A stretch of DNA of 64,000 bases. It comes from Cryoendolithus antarcticus (taxonomy: Eukaryota > Ascomycota > Dothideomycetes > Cladosporiales > Cladosporiaceae). A model generated the notes under the pieces. It ran no database searches and was not told where the DNA came from. It saw only the letters and a program-made list of their open reading frames with translations. Within the stretch, counting starts at the first letter, position 1. Each line of letters begins with the position of its first letter. Location: the NCBI GenBank assembly GCA_002077065.1, contig NAJO01000008.1, positions 62,001-126,000 of the forward strand, read 5' to 3'. This document shows, piece after piece, positions 12,666 to 22,808 of the stretch. A program made the position numbers and the translations under genes.

Positions 12666-13679
12666 ATGCCTACAGCCGTGCAGCCAAACCCGCGAGCTGG
12701 CGCAGCAGCACCAGACGAGCTCGACAATCTTCTAGACTACGACAATGCAGTGCAGGACTTCTGGAAAGACCTCCCGGATGCTGGCAATCGCAACGCGGAG
12801 GAGCCAGTGCACCAGCAGAGGGACATGGACGAAGAGATCGTCGTGACAAAGAAGCGGAAGCCCAATCCAAAGCTTGATGATGCACGGTACGACTACTCCC
12901 TCGCCACTTTAACAAGAAGAATGCATGACTGACGATTCTACAGTCTTCTGTCGTCCGCCGGCATCCCTAAATTGCGTCGTATCAGTAAAGACAGGCTAAA
13001 ATTCAAGGGCAAAGGTCACGAGTTCTCCGACATCTCACGCATGCTGAACCTCTATCAACTCTGGCTGGACGATCTATACCCCAAGGCAAAGTTCCGCGAT
13101 GCCCTAACGATGGTAGAGAAGCTTGGTCATTCAAAGCGTATGCAAGTTTCGCGACGTGCGTGGATGGAGGAATGCAAGGCGCCGCGGAGGGACGACGATG
13201 CTGAAATGCGAGATCCAGACGTAGATGCCGGTGCAGGTGCCAGCGGCGATATGCAAGATGATGGCGAGCCGATCTTCCCCGACCAAGACCAAGATGCTCC
13301 TTCAGCAGGTCAAGCAGGCAAGCCGCCTGGTGATGACTCGGAAGACCCTCCTGACGATGAACTGGACGCACTGCTCGCTGAGAACGCCAACAATGTGCGT
13401 CCCGTGGCTCGTAGACAGCAGCCGCAGTCTGCACATAGAGGGCCGTTCGAAGATGATGATGAACCGGATGAAGACGAGCTTGATGCGCTCATGGCTGAAG
13501 TATCTGGTGATGGGTCAACGATGGCTACCAAACCAATCTTGACCAAATCGCCTGTGGGGGACGACGATGACTTCGATGACCTGGATGCGTTACTGGCTGA
13601 AGAGGCGCAACGAAGTCATGTGCGGCAGGAAGTGGAGGATGAATTTGCGGACGAAGAGGAGGTGCTGGCGGGCATGTAG
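12666..13679 (+). CDS. csm3: Replication fork protection complex subunit Csm3/Swi3 (TIPIN family)
   Basis: Partner of Tof1/Swi1 in the fork protection complex, which stabilises stalled forks and supports the S-phase checkpoint and cohesion. It has two exons, 12666-12886 and 12944-13679, with a 57-nt intron (GTACGA, CTGAC, CAG), giving 318 residues. After the splice the sequence reads LLSSAGIPKLRR, followed by the Swi3 core with FSDISRMLNLYQLWLDDLYPKA and the helix containing FRDALTMVEKLGHSKRMQ. The domain lies at about residues 73-140. The C-terminal half is very acidic (repeated DDELDALL and EDELDALM-like units), as in other fungal members. The start at 12666 is the first ATG in frame; the codon at 12630 is TTG. 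Confidence 0.92.
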
Positions 13680-14003
13680 ATAGCGTTGAGTGGTCAACGG
13701 TTGCCAGAATCGCATATAGCCAAGTTCAGATACTCCGTCATGCAGTAGTACTACTCGTCCACCTACGATATTCTCACGATACCGTCGATCGTGTAGGCCG
13801 AACGGAATTGCGTGCGCCCAGCATCTGTGGAACAATACAGAGTCTAACACACATCAGCCCGAGCCTCATGACGCGATGGCTGTCGCAACGTCACAAGCAA
13901 GGGTCAATGCTCAAGCTTCCACGATCTCATGGCCAATGTGACAACTTTGTTTTGATATGTGTCGACTTTCACACGCCCATCTCCACCACACGTAATCCAC
14001 AAC

Positions 14004-14714
14004 ATGTCGCTCCTACGCACTTTCACCCGCTCCACCCCGACCCTCCGCACCCTAAACCGCACCACCCTCCAGCGCGTGACCTTCTCCACCACCCCCCGAA
14101 CCCTTGCGGGCAGCGACTACGGCTCAGGCGGCGGTGATCCAAAGGGCAACGACCCCCAAAATCAGGGCGCAAACCCATCAGCAGATCTCGAGCACCCCGG
14201 GCCACCACCCCCGGCAGCTGGCAAGGGATCCGGTGGCGGACCGACAAAAGGTGGCGATGCGGAGAGTCACCAGTCAGGCTCTGGGAAAAGTGTAGGGGAA
14301 GGAGACAAGTCTGGAGATAGTGGGAAGAGCGGAAGTGGGAAAGGTGAGCCGAAGCCGAAACTCGCTGCTTCTGGGCCTCCGCCGGAGGCGGAGCAGAGCG
14401 AGGATGTGAAGAGGCATAATCGGGAGGTATGACTGTGATATTTCGATCTTCTGGGCTACAGGAATGAAGGTGGCGATGGGCAGTTGCGTGGGGTTTTGGC
14501 AATAGAGGCTGACTTTGGTGCGTTCCAGGTTGATCAACGGGCGGGGAAATCACATCAGTCGGAGAGTGGCTCACAGACTGAGAAGGATAAGGTCTCGTCG
14601 AAGAAGTTCAATGGTGAGTTCACGCGCAATGGACCACGCGCCACGTGTCGCAGTGTGAGCCCGCAGCTGACATGAGAACTTCCAGACCACCCTGGTGCAG
14701 ACCGCAGCACATGA
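14004..14714 (+). CDS. Small predicted mitochondrial protein, Gly/Ser/Lys-rich
   Basis: Function unknown. Exon 1 is 14004-14426, followed by introns at 14427-14528 (102 nt) and 14614-14685 (72 nt) and exons 14529-14613 and 14686-14714, giving 178 residues. The first 36 residues (MSLLRTFTRSTPTLRTLNRT and onward) have Arg/Thr/Ser/Leu and no acidic residue, and end in an RVTFSTTP segment, a good mitochondrial presequence with a likely cleavage after the phenylalanine. The remainder is low-complexity Gly/Ser/Lys/Pro/Glu sequence and probably disordered. The short third exon gives a DHPGADRST end. If intron 2 is retained, a stop follows 21 codons after the donor, so the C-terminus is less certain than the N-terminus. 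Confidence 0.6.
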
Positions 14715-15046
14715 TCCGGGATGAGTCTAGCATAGCACACGGCCTTGTGTATATATTAGTAGCGCAATTTGAATGCAGCACATTCAGTACCTGTGACGTA
14801 AAGTGCATCGGAGGAGCACTGGTCCAACATCCCATATTCAAGCGAGGTCTCGAGTGCAACTGAGCTGATCGCATTGTGAAGAGGTCACTTGGTGTTCGAC
14901 TGTTCGATTTCTCGTCTACTTCAAACCATGCGCCCATCAAGCAGGTCCATCGGAAGGTATTGTCCTCCATCCATCGACGTGACCTTGCCAGCATAGTGCA
15001 ACAGTGGTCCTTCCCAAGTCCACCCACACCAGCATTGCCATCTCCT
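14715..15046. other. Convergent 3' flanks, small mitochondrial gene / RPS16
   Basis: The two genes end tail to tail, and the interval should hold both 3' UTRs and polyadenylation signals. TATATATTAG near 14751 is AT-rich enough to serve as a positioning element for the + gene. No coding signal is seen. Confidence 0.4.
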
Positions 15047-15722
15047 CTACCGGTAAGACTTCTGGTAACGCGCACGGGCACCTGGACCACCGAACTTCTT
15101 CGGCTCGCATCGCCTGTTGTCGGCGACAAGGAGGGTACGGTCGTAGGCGACGAGGGCTTGCTTGAGCTGGTTTTTGCTGTGCTCGTCGACGTACTTCTGG
15201 TAGTATGCGATCTGATGTAGTCGTTAGTCCTGTCAAGTGATCATACTAGATCTCGGTAAAGCTGTAGGAGGCAAAGGGAGACGTACAATGCTCTTTGCGA
15301 TGGCTTGACGGATGGCGTAGACTTGCGATGTGTGACCACCACCACGTACGCGAACGCGGATGTCGACCTCAGCTGTGCAGCAGATTGTCAGCACCTCGTT
15401 CAGCACTCCATGTTCTCCTTCCTCCGTTCTGCCTGCCAATGCGCGCTCCATCCTACAGCAATCCCCTAGTGCAATCATGCATCACACCTCTCTCAACCCA
15501 ACCATAAGTTCCATCCGTCCTTTCTCACTGGATCAACGTACAGAATTTGTCCAATCCGAGAATGAGCACCGGCTCGTAGACCTTGAATCGCAGGATCTGA
15601 GGCTCAACAAGCGCCAAAGGCTTGCCGTTGACCTTGATCAAGCCCTTGCCCTGTTTGCAGTGTGCGACAGCAGTCGCCGTCTTCTTCTTGCCGAAGCACT
15701 GGACGCTCTGAACGGCCGCCAT
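15047..15722 (-). CDS. rps16: 40S ribosomal protein S16 (uS9)
   Basis: Small-subunit ribosomal protein whose C-terminal tail reaches the decoding P-site tRNA. It has three exons: 15722-15542, 15372-15287 and 15211-15047. Introns of 169 nt and 75 nt are both bounded by GTACGT and AG and both in phase. The spliced product is 143 residues, the standard size for this family. Diagnostic stretches are [79 protein letters not shown] and the invariant end [11 protein letters not shown]. The long first intron close to the start is typical of fungal ribosomal-protein genes. Confidence 0.97.
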
Positions 15723-16116
15723 GGTTGCGATCGTATGTGTTGAGCGTTTATTGGGGGGTGAGTCGGTATGTAGAGGCCGTGGGGAATGTAGTGTCGTCGC
15801 TGCGCAATATCTCGGCTTGGTGATGTCGAAAGTTCGAGGTGGGCTTTTCGAAGTGGGCTTGGCACTAGCCTGAGGCATCAACCTGGAAATACGCCAAAGA
15901 GCAGCACTTCAACGAGCATAGCAATAAGGATAAATTTTGATGTGCTGATTATGTACATCTGCTACCTCGGAGGCTATGCGGTCACTCTCGTACAATCATA
16001 TCGTCTCACGCTCTCGCCCCCGTATCGTACAAAATTACCTCGCGGTCCATTGCGCGCAATGTAGCCTCGTGGGAGGCAACACTGGACGACATGGTGTCTT
16101 CGATCATCGTATCTCA
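15723..16116. promoter_or_regulatory. RPS16 upstream region
   Basis: This interval of 394 nt lies between the S16 start and the stop of the Rab gene, both on the minus strand. It must contain the S16 promoter. A purine/pyrimidine-rich leader precedes the ATG. I could not identify a specific ribosomal-protein promoter element with confidence. Confidence 0.4.
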
Positions 16117-17070
16117 TCAACAGCATCTCCTCGTTCGGATACCTCTCGGACCCTCGACCACGGCATCACCTTCATCTCCGAACGAGTAATTGGTCATCCC
16201 ACCAGGAGTCATCAATCCACCAAGCCAACTGCTCCTCTTGTCTGCTGCAGCAAGCCTAAAACTTCCTTGTCCACCATTCGGCAGATCAAAGTACCCAAGC
16301 GTGCCGGGAGCTCCTGTCTTGGAAGTTTGTTGAAGGACAGCCCGTGCAGACTCCTCTCGCTTTGCATGCTGCTCAACCAGCTTCCTCGTGATGACCCGGA
16401 ATACCTCTTCGATCCCCTCGCCATCCTTCGAACTCACCTCATGACAGCAATCCCAGGTAGACTCGCCGGCCCAGAACCCAGAGCTCCGGTTGGAGACTGG
16501 ACTACTCACGCTGTGCATCGTAGGCGATGAACGGACACCCTCACTTTCATGCTTCGCTTGCGAGCCCGGCGTTTCCGTGGTAGGTAGTAGCTGCTCAGCA
16601 ATATACTCTATGCATCGATCAAAGGGTATTTCCCTCTTCGCTGGATGCTCAGCCACAACATCACTCTTAGTCCCCACGATGTGCACAATCATGTCGCCCA
16701 TCCCGCCATTACTAGCCTCGTACCCACACATATCCCGCAGCTCCTTCAGCCACGTACCCATGTCCTGAAAGCTCTGCATGTTCGTCACATCGTAGCACAG
16801 TATCGCTGCGTGCGCACCTCTGTAGTACAGCTTCGATATCGATCGGAAGCGTTCCTGCCCTGCTGTGTCCCAAATCTGTAACCTGATCGTTGTGCCTGAT
16901 TCTGCGTCGCTGACGCGGGTGGTGAGAAAAGAGGCGCCTACGGTGGTTTGCGATTGTGCTGGTGGAATGAAAGCATTCTTTACGTAGCGGTGGACGAGCG
17001 TGGTTTTGCCGACGCCTTGGGAGCCGAGGACTACAATCTTGGCTTCGATGCAGTTGGCGGGGTTGGCCAT
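16117..17070 (-). CDS. Rab-family small GTPase with C-terminal CC
   Basis: A membrane-traffic GTPase of 317 residues, intronless. It shows G1 GSQGVGKTT (about residues 16-24), a switch-I threonine in QTTVGASF, G3 WDTAGQE with the catalytic glutamine, the Rab-type FRSISKLYYRGA segment, and a C-terminal RRCC for double geranylgeranylation. It is about 100 residues longer than a usual Rab. The extra sequence is a Ser/Thr-rich insert between the G4 and G5 regions and an extended hypervariable tail. G4 reads GTKSD instead of NKxD, a substitution tolerated in some Rabs because the K and D remain. G5 is SSKDG. The fold is in the Rab5/21/22/24 neighbourhood, but I cannot assign a subfamily. Confidence 0.88.
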   Translation of the reverse strand: MANPANCIEAKIVVLGSQGVGKTTLVHRYVKNAFIPPAQSQTTVGASFLTTRVSDAESGTTIRLQIWDTAGQERFRSISKLYYRGAHAAILCYDVTNMQSFQDMGTWLKELRDMCGYEASNGGMGDMIVHIVGTKSDVVAEHPAKREIPFDRCIEYIAEQLLPTTETPGSQAKHESEGVRSSPTMHSVSSPVSNRSSGFWAGESTWDCCHEVSSKDGEGIEEVFRVITRKLVEQHAKREESARAVLQQTSKTGAPGTLGYFDLPNGGQGSFRLAAADKRSSWLGGLMTPGGMTNYSFGDEGDAVVEGPRGIRTRRCC

Positions 17071-17656
17071 CCTGTTGGCGCCAGGAGGGAAGAGTGAGGT
17101 TCGAGTGGTGGCTGCATGGATCGCGGATTGGCCAAGTCGTTGTTTGCTGCGAAGGCGCCGTGGCCTGGATCCGTCACCTCGAAGGAGTCATACACAGTTG
17201 CACAATAGCTGATCATTCACCGCGGTGCCATGGGACGAATGTAGTGGGTGCACAAACAGAGCATGGTCTCGATATAGTGCTGCCAGTCGCGCAATATCCA
17301 AGACTTCGAGGCTGGATCAATGGACTGACGTCGTAGCCGCAGCGACGCAAACGTTGTTGGTCACATGGCGCTGAGCCTGAAGGAAGAGAGGCTAGAGCTG
17401 AGTCGCTACAGATGATGCGAAGATCAAGCGTGCTCCCCCACGCGACTCGCTTCTGGTCCCAATGCGGCAAGTGCGATCAGATTGTGCATGAGGTGAGCCT
17501 GACACAAGTCATTAGAAACCTCGATTCAACTCTCCTGTTTTCATCGGTAAACGTACTTCATGACGAGGCATACATCTGAATGAGTACGGAGAACGCATTG
17601 ATCGCGAAGTATGGAGCTTGTCATCACATCGAGACTGGACCAGATCATTCGAGAAC
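17071..17656. promoter_or_regulatory. Divergent promoter region, Rab GTPase / Ats1-like
   Basis: This 586-nt interval separates divergent start codons. An open frame enters the Ats1 gene from 17618, but that upstream codon is TTG. No distinctive motif or RNA gene is visible. Confidence 0.4.
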
Positions 17657-18760
17657 ATGAGTAACGAGTCCTCCATTCACCTGTTCGCCATTGGATCGAA
17701 TGGCTCAGGCCAACTCGCGCAAGCCCATTTACTCGACATCAAGACTCCCATAGAGGTTACCATTCCGCCAACACAAGGTGTGAGCTCAACGCTAGGCTCA
17801 AACATCGTAAGTGTGGCAGCAGGTGGCAACCACACCATTGTACTTTGTCGCGATGGGCGTGCTTTTACATCTGGTCAGAACGACGATGGGCGCCTAGGCC
17901 ACGGCGGCGAGTTCCAAGGTATCATGCAGGTAGTAGAGCTTCCACTATCTCCTGCACGTGATCATTTGCTGGACGGTATCACCCATATTGCTGCAACATG
18001 GTCGGCGACTTTCTTAGTGGCTCATGGAATGGTCTACAGCTGCGGCAGTGGCGATCGTGGCGAACTCGGACAGGGCCCACAAGTAACACGTAGCGGTACC
18101 CCAACAGCCATTCCAAACTTCCCACCAGACGGAACCCAAGTCACACAGCTGCAAGGGTGCATGGCACATGTTTTGGCTGTTCTGTCAGACGGCAGTGTGT
18201 ATGGGTGGGGCAGCGGCCGCAAGGGTCAGCTTGGAGAGCCAAGTATTGATGTCTGGGAGCCACGAAGGATTGATTGCGTCCCGTTCTGCGTTGGAAGCAC
18301 AGCCTGCGGTAAAGACTTTACTTGCTTCATCAGCGCATCAGACGACGGCGAGATCTGTGTGCTCGGACCCCGATCGAACGACCGCTTCGGGGTGCAATGC
18401 GCTGCACCAGTGGCTGCACCTGGATGGAGTGGTCTTGCGGCGTCCTGGGGTAGCATATACGTCTTGACATCGAGTGGCGACATCGTTGCCTGGGGGCGAG
18501 ACGACCATGGGCAGCTACCTCCCGCTAATCTGCCTTCGGTCCAGAAGCTAGCAGCAGGCAGCGAGCACTGCATCGCACTCACATCCACTGGTCAGGTGCT
18601 AGTCTGGGGCTGGGGTGAGCACGGCAATTGTGGTGAGCCTATCGACGAGCGAGGTGATGTCAAGGGCAGATGGAACAAGCTGAGTGCGCCTGGTACAGTC
18701 TGCGCTGTCTACGCTGGATGCGCCACCAGCTTCTTCGTTACGAGCAAGAGAGCAGGTTGA
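17657..18760 (+). CDS. RCC1-repeat protein, alpha-tubulin suppressor Ats1-like
   Basis: A seven-bladed RCC1-type beta-propeller of 367 residues, intronless. Repeats show the RCC1 signature: FAIGSNGSGQLA, FTSGQNDDGRLGHG, VYSCGSGDRGELGQG, VYGWGSGRKGQLGEP, IVAWGRDDHGQLPP and VLVWGWGEHGNCGE, each followed by a VAAGGNHT-like or LAAGSEHCIALT-like strand. The short length and single propeller resemble yeast Ats1, which works with Kti11 in tRNA wobble-uridine/diphthamide-related electron transfer and was first found as an alpha-tubulin suppressor. The assignment to Ats1 rather than another RCC1 protein is inferred from size and general pattern. The ATG at 17657 is the first in frame and opens directly into blade 1. 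It converges on rad9 with a 64-nt gap. Confidence 0.85.
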   Translation: MSNESSIHLFAIGSNGSGQLAQAHLLDIKTPIEVTIPPTQGVSSTLGSNIVSVAAGGNHTIVLCRDGRAFTSGQNDDGRLGHGGEFQGIMQVVELPLSPARDHLLDGITHIAATWSATFLVAHGMVYSCGSGDRGELGQGPQVTRSGTPTAIPNFPPDGTQVTQLQGCMAHVLAVLSDGSVYGWGSGRKGQLGEPSIDVWEPRRIDCVPFCVGSTACGKDFTCFISASDDGEICVLGPRSNDRFGVQCAAPVAAPGWSGLAASWGSIYVLTSSGDIVAWGRDDHGQLPPANLPSVQKLAAGSEHCIALTSTGQVLVWGWGEHGNCGEPIDERGDVKGRWNKLSAPGTVCAVYAGCATSFFVTSKRAG

Positions 18761-18824
18761 CCACTCCGTGACGCAAGCAAGTTGTAGTCAAGTCAGGCGA
18801 AGCCTCCGAGGAAAACAACCATCG

Positions 18825-20268
18825 TCAGTCGAACATCCCATGCAGCTGCGACAGTCGCTGTGTGGGCTCGAGGCCAGATGGACTGAACGCCGAACCGGAT
18901 GTCTGCTGCTGCTTCATCGATGAAGTCGTGCGACCGCTGTCACGGAAAGTCGGGTACGGCGCAGACTCTCGCGCCTCATGAGTGGCATCCCAGCCCAGCA
19001 TCTCTTCTTCCTCCTCGTCTTGATCAGCCACTGGACCCCATGCTCGGTCGTCATCGCCTACTGGCATGAAGAGGCTTTCTTCGTCTTGCTCTGGTTCATG
19101 CGCGACAGTCTGCTGACTAGCAGGCTTCAGCGGCTTGCGTTGCTGTTGACTCGAAGGCGGCTTGCTGGTAGGGAGTGTGGCTGGACGAGCGGGTGGCGGC
19201 ATCTCTGACGCCGATCGAGTCATCTGCGTGGGAGGCGCTACAGATGGCTGCCTAGAGCTGCCTCGCGTAGAGATCCACTGTGGATTCGGCGTTGCAGATG
19301 CGGCACGGTAGTCGCCCATCGTCATGAGCGTGAAGTGGCAGTTCATGCCTTCGCTCTGATAGCTGAACTGCAGTGGTCGGGTAGGGAAGGAGAAGTGGGC
19401 CGACAGCGGAGTGTGCAGCGTCTCCGCGTGAGTTACGATAGCTTTGAAGTCCTTGACGCTGATGATAATGTGCATGTCTTCCTGCATGTGGAAGTCCTCG
19501 AAATCCTCAGTATGCAGAGCAATGACCGTTTCCAGAGGCTGCTTCAAGACCTGATTGCCGTCCTGTATCTTCTCAGTGAAGCTCGTGAACACGACTTTGT
19601 CGGCCTGTGCTTCGATGTTGAGCTGCTCAGTCTTCGCGCCGAAGTACTCGATGTACTCTCGCATGACACGTGACGAGATGCGCCAGCCCTGGCTTGCGGA
19701 AGCCTTGTCGAATAATGCGTGCATGACTTCCGCCGGCTCGTAAGTTAGACGGTAAGTCTTAGTCATGCCTGGTAACTGTCAATGATGGCGCTGCTGCCTA
19801 ATCGAGACGGAAGAGCCAACCATGTTTGCATAGCATCTTCACGATGAGTCTGCATGCCGTCCTGTCGACCTGATCCTGGATCGTAACATCGCATCGATCG
19901 ATGGCTCCATCACGTCCTCGTCCATCGCTCGCACGGCCTTTGAAGACAGATTGCAGCGCTCTGTTGTAGAGCTGGCAGGTGAAGCGATCGCCACCTTTAG
20001 GCAGGCTGCTGCTGTTGAGATCGTAGTTGATGAAGAAGATCTCGGCGTCAAATGAGAATGACGCATAGGCCGTCCGGGCGAGGTTCAGCGACGTGATTGT
20101 TAACTATATAAGTTTTAGCTCGGTCGCCTCGTAAGATGTATATGGCGAGAGTACCTTGTCTTTTCGAGCCTCAAGAGCCACTGACTCTCCGAACTTGGCG
20201 AGACATATGAGACACTCGTACAACTTCGCTGTCGCCTCGGGAGAAAGCGAGAACGATAACACCGACAT
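18825..20268 (-). CDS. rad9: DNA damage checkpoint clamp subunit Rad9 (9-1-1 complex)
   Basis: A PCNA-like subunit of the Rad9-Hus1-Rad1 clamp, loaded at damaged DNA to activate the ATR-type kinase. It has three exons: 20268-20155, 20103-19821 and 19768-18825, with introns of 51 and 52 nt, giving 446 residues. The N-terminus reads LSFSLSPEATAKLYECLICL. The domain then continues through ARTAYASFSFDAEIFF, ALQSVFKGRA, RCDVTIQDQVDRTACRLIVK and, across intron 2, CKHGMTKTYRLTYE. The second PCNA-like half contains SVKDFKAIVTHAETL and the FPTRPLQFSYQSEGMNCHFT strand. The C-terminal tail (from about residue 290) is Ser/Pro/Gln-rich, as expected for the phosphorylated tail, with acidic EEEEEMLGWD. Intron 2 has an unusual donor, GTTGGC, and the phase fit supports it. 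Confidence 0.93.
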
Positions 20269-20518
20269 TGTGCGGCATTTGACATCACCTGCGGGACAGG
20301 TAAACTTACATTGTGCAGGCTGGACTTGAGGTGAAGTCGCGGTCCATAGTCTTGGCGTGTCTCCTCAGGTCGCGTCAAACCAGACTATCAACAACGCGAT
20401 CGCAATCATCTCTGGAGGCTACAAGGGAATATCAATAAAGCATCAAAAGGTTCTCGAACCGCACACGTCTTTACTGGACAGCACCTTTAGCATACGTGCC
20501 TGTTTCCTCCTCGACAGT
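20269..20518. promoter_or_regulatory. Short divergent promoter, rad9 / F-box-like gene
   Basis: Only 250 nt separate the two divergent start codons, so the promoters overlap. The segment contains no obvious palindrome. An MluI-type ACGCGT box was looked for but not seen in the immediate interval. Confidence 0.45.
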
Positions 20519-22320
20519 ATGGCCAATGTGAATGTTTCAGCCCTGCCGCCAGACTTGCTCCACCTCATTGCCACGGAGCTGGCTGCACGGCTCGACTTCC
20601 CTACGCTGTACAACTACATCTGTGCAAGCAAGCAGATTGCTTCATCAGGAGCCGTCAACGCTTTATACCGGTACGTGATAGTGCTAGTTCCTATGGCCCA
20701 TGTCCGGTCATTGACTTCAAACACAGTGTGAGCCACGATTCTCCCTTGAAAGCAGGAGGGAGCGAAGACCTTCCGCTGGCAGAGCAAGACTTGATCAAGC
20801 GCAAGTGGTCAATACTATGGCGTACCATTATCCTCTCGACATTCGGCGAGACACTGTATCCGTACGCGAAGCATCTGCGAGTGCTAGACCTTCGCGATCT
20901 GGGCGATCTGCTTGATGATGACAAGTTCCGGCAAGGGCCCATCGAGAAACACTTCTTCTCTGGCACTCTGCAGCAGTTCTACCTGACTATCACACCAGCC
21001 GTGAAGATCGGCACGCGAAGTCGTCCGAGGCTCAGACTGGATACGCAGAACATCATCTCGGCGATTGGCGACGCCATCACACAACATGCTCCATTACTGG
21101 ACGGACTGACAGAGCCAAAGCTAGCTGACAACTTGTCAACTGCACTCACCACATGGGCTCCGCGCCTCACGTACCTGCGCCGGCTAGATCTCTGGGATGG
21201 CAGGGCGCTCGCGGATGATCGCATCCGCAACCTCCTTCATGTCCACTGTCCACATCTTGACTCCCTTCGGATGTATCACTGGTCAGCAAGTGATGCAGAT
21301 CAGCATCTTGCAGGGTTCATCAGTGGCATGCAGCCGAACAAGCTTGTGGAGTTCGAGAATTTGAGTCAGTGCAACATTGGCATGGAAACGTGCCTGGCGC
21401 TCAGCACCCATGGTACAAGTCTACGTACTCTGAAACTAGCCCTTGCAATGGACGGTGTGCTCGCACTGGGCAACCTACAAGGCTGCACTTCCCTCGAGAC
21501 CTTGTCAATCGATAGCCTTGGACCGACTCCGGACTTGAAGGCTGCTCAGAATGACATATATCTTGAGATCATCGCCTGGCTGAAGACTTGCACACAGTTG
21601 AAGAGCATATCCTTCGCCAACCTGCCTTCTGCTCCTGACCTGCTGATTGCAGTCTTGCTCAATGAAGAAATCCAGCTGCGTCATTTGGCGATCAAATCGA
21701 GCGAAGGCTTTGCGTATCTGGCTAAGGACCACAGGACCTTTCACGACAGCTTGGCAAACCAACAGACTCTCGAGGCACTACTACTCAGTGCAGACGCTGA
21801 GGGTGCTGGGTTCGACGATCTACAGGCGCTCAACGATACTCTCTGCTCCTTGAAAAGTCTTCGAACGCTGCATCTCTACCGGGTCTCTGACTACTACAAT
21901 GACACCTACTTGAACGCATTAGCCAGGAACTTGTTCGCGCTCGAAGAGCTGTATATCGGTGGCCTCTCGTATACCGACGATGTCTGGACAAGTATCTCCG
22001 GACTCAAGAACATGAGGAGTCTTACCTTCGAAGGCTTTTCCGCGTTCTCCGTAGACGGGATCATCGAGTACATCAGCTCACTCAGCGACTCCAATCGCGG
22101 CTTGGTCATATCGATTGACAGGGCTGAGACAGAGACAGCAATTTCAGAAGAGGGCCAAGAACTTATTAGGCAGGCACTGGCGGCCAAGATACCTGGCTCG
22201 CGTTTCCAGTATGCGCTCGCGCGAGGTAAGTGGCTCGATGTGCCGCGAGTGAATGTAGGGATGCTGATTTGGGTCGTAGATCCGAACATCCAGGACTTCG
22301 ACTCCGACGATTCGGATTGA
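20519..22320 (+). CDS. F-box-like / leucine-rich repeat protein
   Basis: It probably acts as a substrate receptor of an SCF ubiquitin ligase, judged by architecture only. Exons are 20519-20670 and 20727-22320, with a 56-nt intron (GTACGTG to CAG), giving 581 residues. The N-terminus reads ALPPDLLHLIATELAARLDF and then LYNYICASKQIASSGAVNAL, the helical pattern of an F-box-like motif at about residues 7-48. The rest contains irregular leucine-rich repeats: LRVLDLRDLGDLLDD, LTYLRRLDLWDGRALAD, LDSLRMYHWSASDAD, LEELYIGGLSYTDDVW and MRSLTFEGFSAF. The target is unknown. The protein ends in an acidic DSDDSD tail. An isolated GTG inside the second exon (20728) is not a start. Confidence 0.78.
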
Positions 22321-22808
22321 ATAAGGGGCTCAGCGCCTCCGCGACACCAACAGGATGAACCAGCTCGAGGGAATGCATTGTATGCTTGCTACGACTATCC
22401 ACGATACACTCGCAAGCTCAGTGCCGCCTCCTTTACGGGACGAGTAACGTTCTCGCCACCGATATCCGGATCTATGCGAGCTTTGCGTATTTAAGAAGCT
22501 CCCCCAGCCGACGCTAGATATGGTAATGCTCAGTACACGAGGACTCTGTGATGGATCAGTGAGACTGTTGGACATACTCGAGGCAACACCATCCGAAAAG
22601 TATCCCTGGTGACTGACGAAGCCATTGCTCACGCTTTGCATGACGTCATGTGGCAAGACCTGTCGGTCGCTGTGCCTGGCGGGTCGCTGTTGACTGACGA
22701 TGTGTAGCAAACGTGACACAAGGTATCTGATTTATCTTTTCATGTCACTGCCATCCATGCTTATTTTCGGTCTATTCTTGACAACCATATGAATGTCCGA
22801 TCGCACCG
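22321..22808. promoter_or_regulatory. THI20-type gene upstream region
   Basis: This 488-nt interval lies between the F-box-like stop and the HMP-kinase start. I looked for a TPP-riboswitch-like leader, which in fungi is known for thiA/NMT1 and thi4, and did not find a convincing core here. A minus-strand open frame at 22330-22719 has no motifs. Confidence 0.4.

Noticed and set aside
22321..22808. TPP riboswitch upstream of the Thi20-type gene
   Set aside because: No convincing conserved TPP core or alternative-splice arrangement could be seen in the leader.
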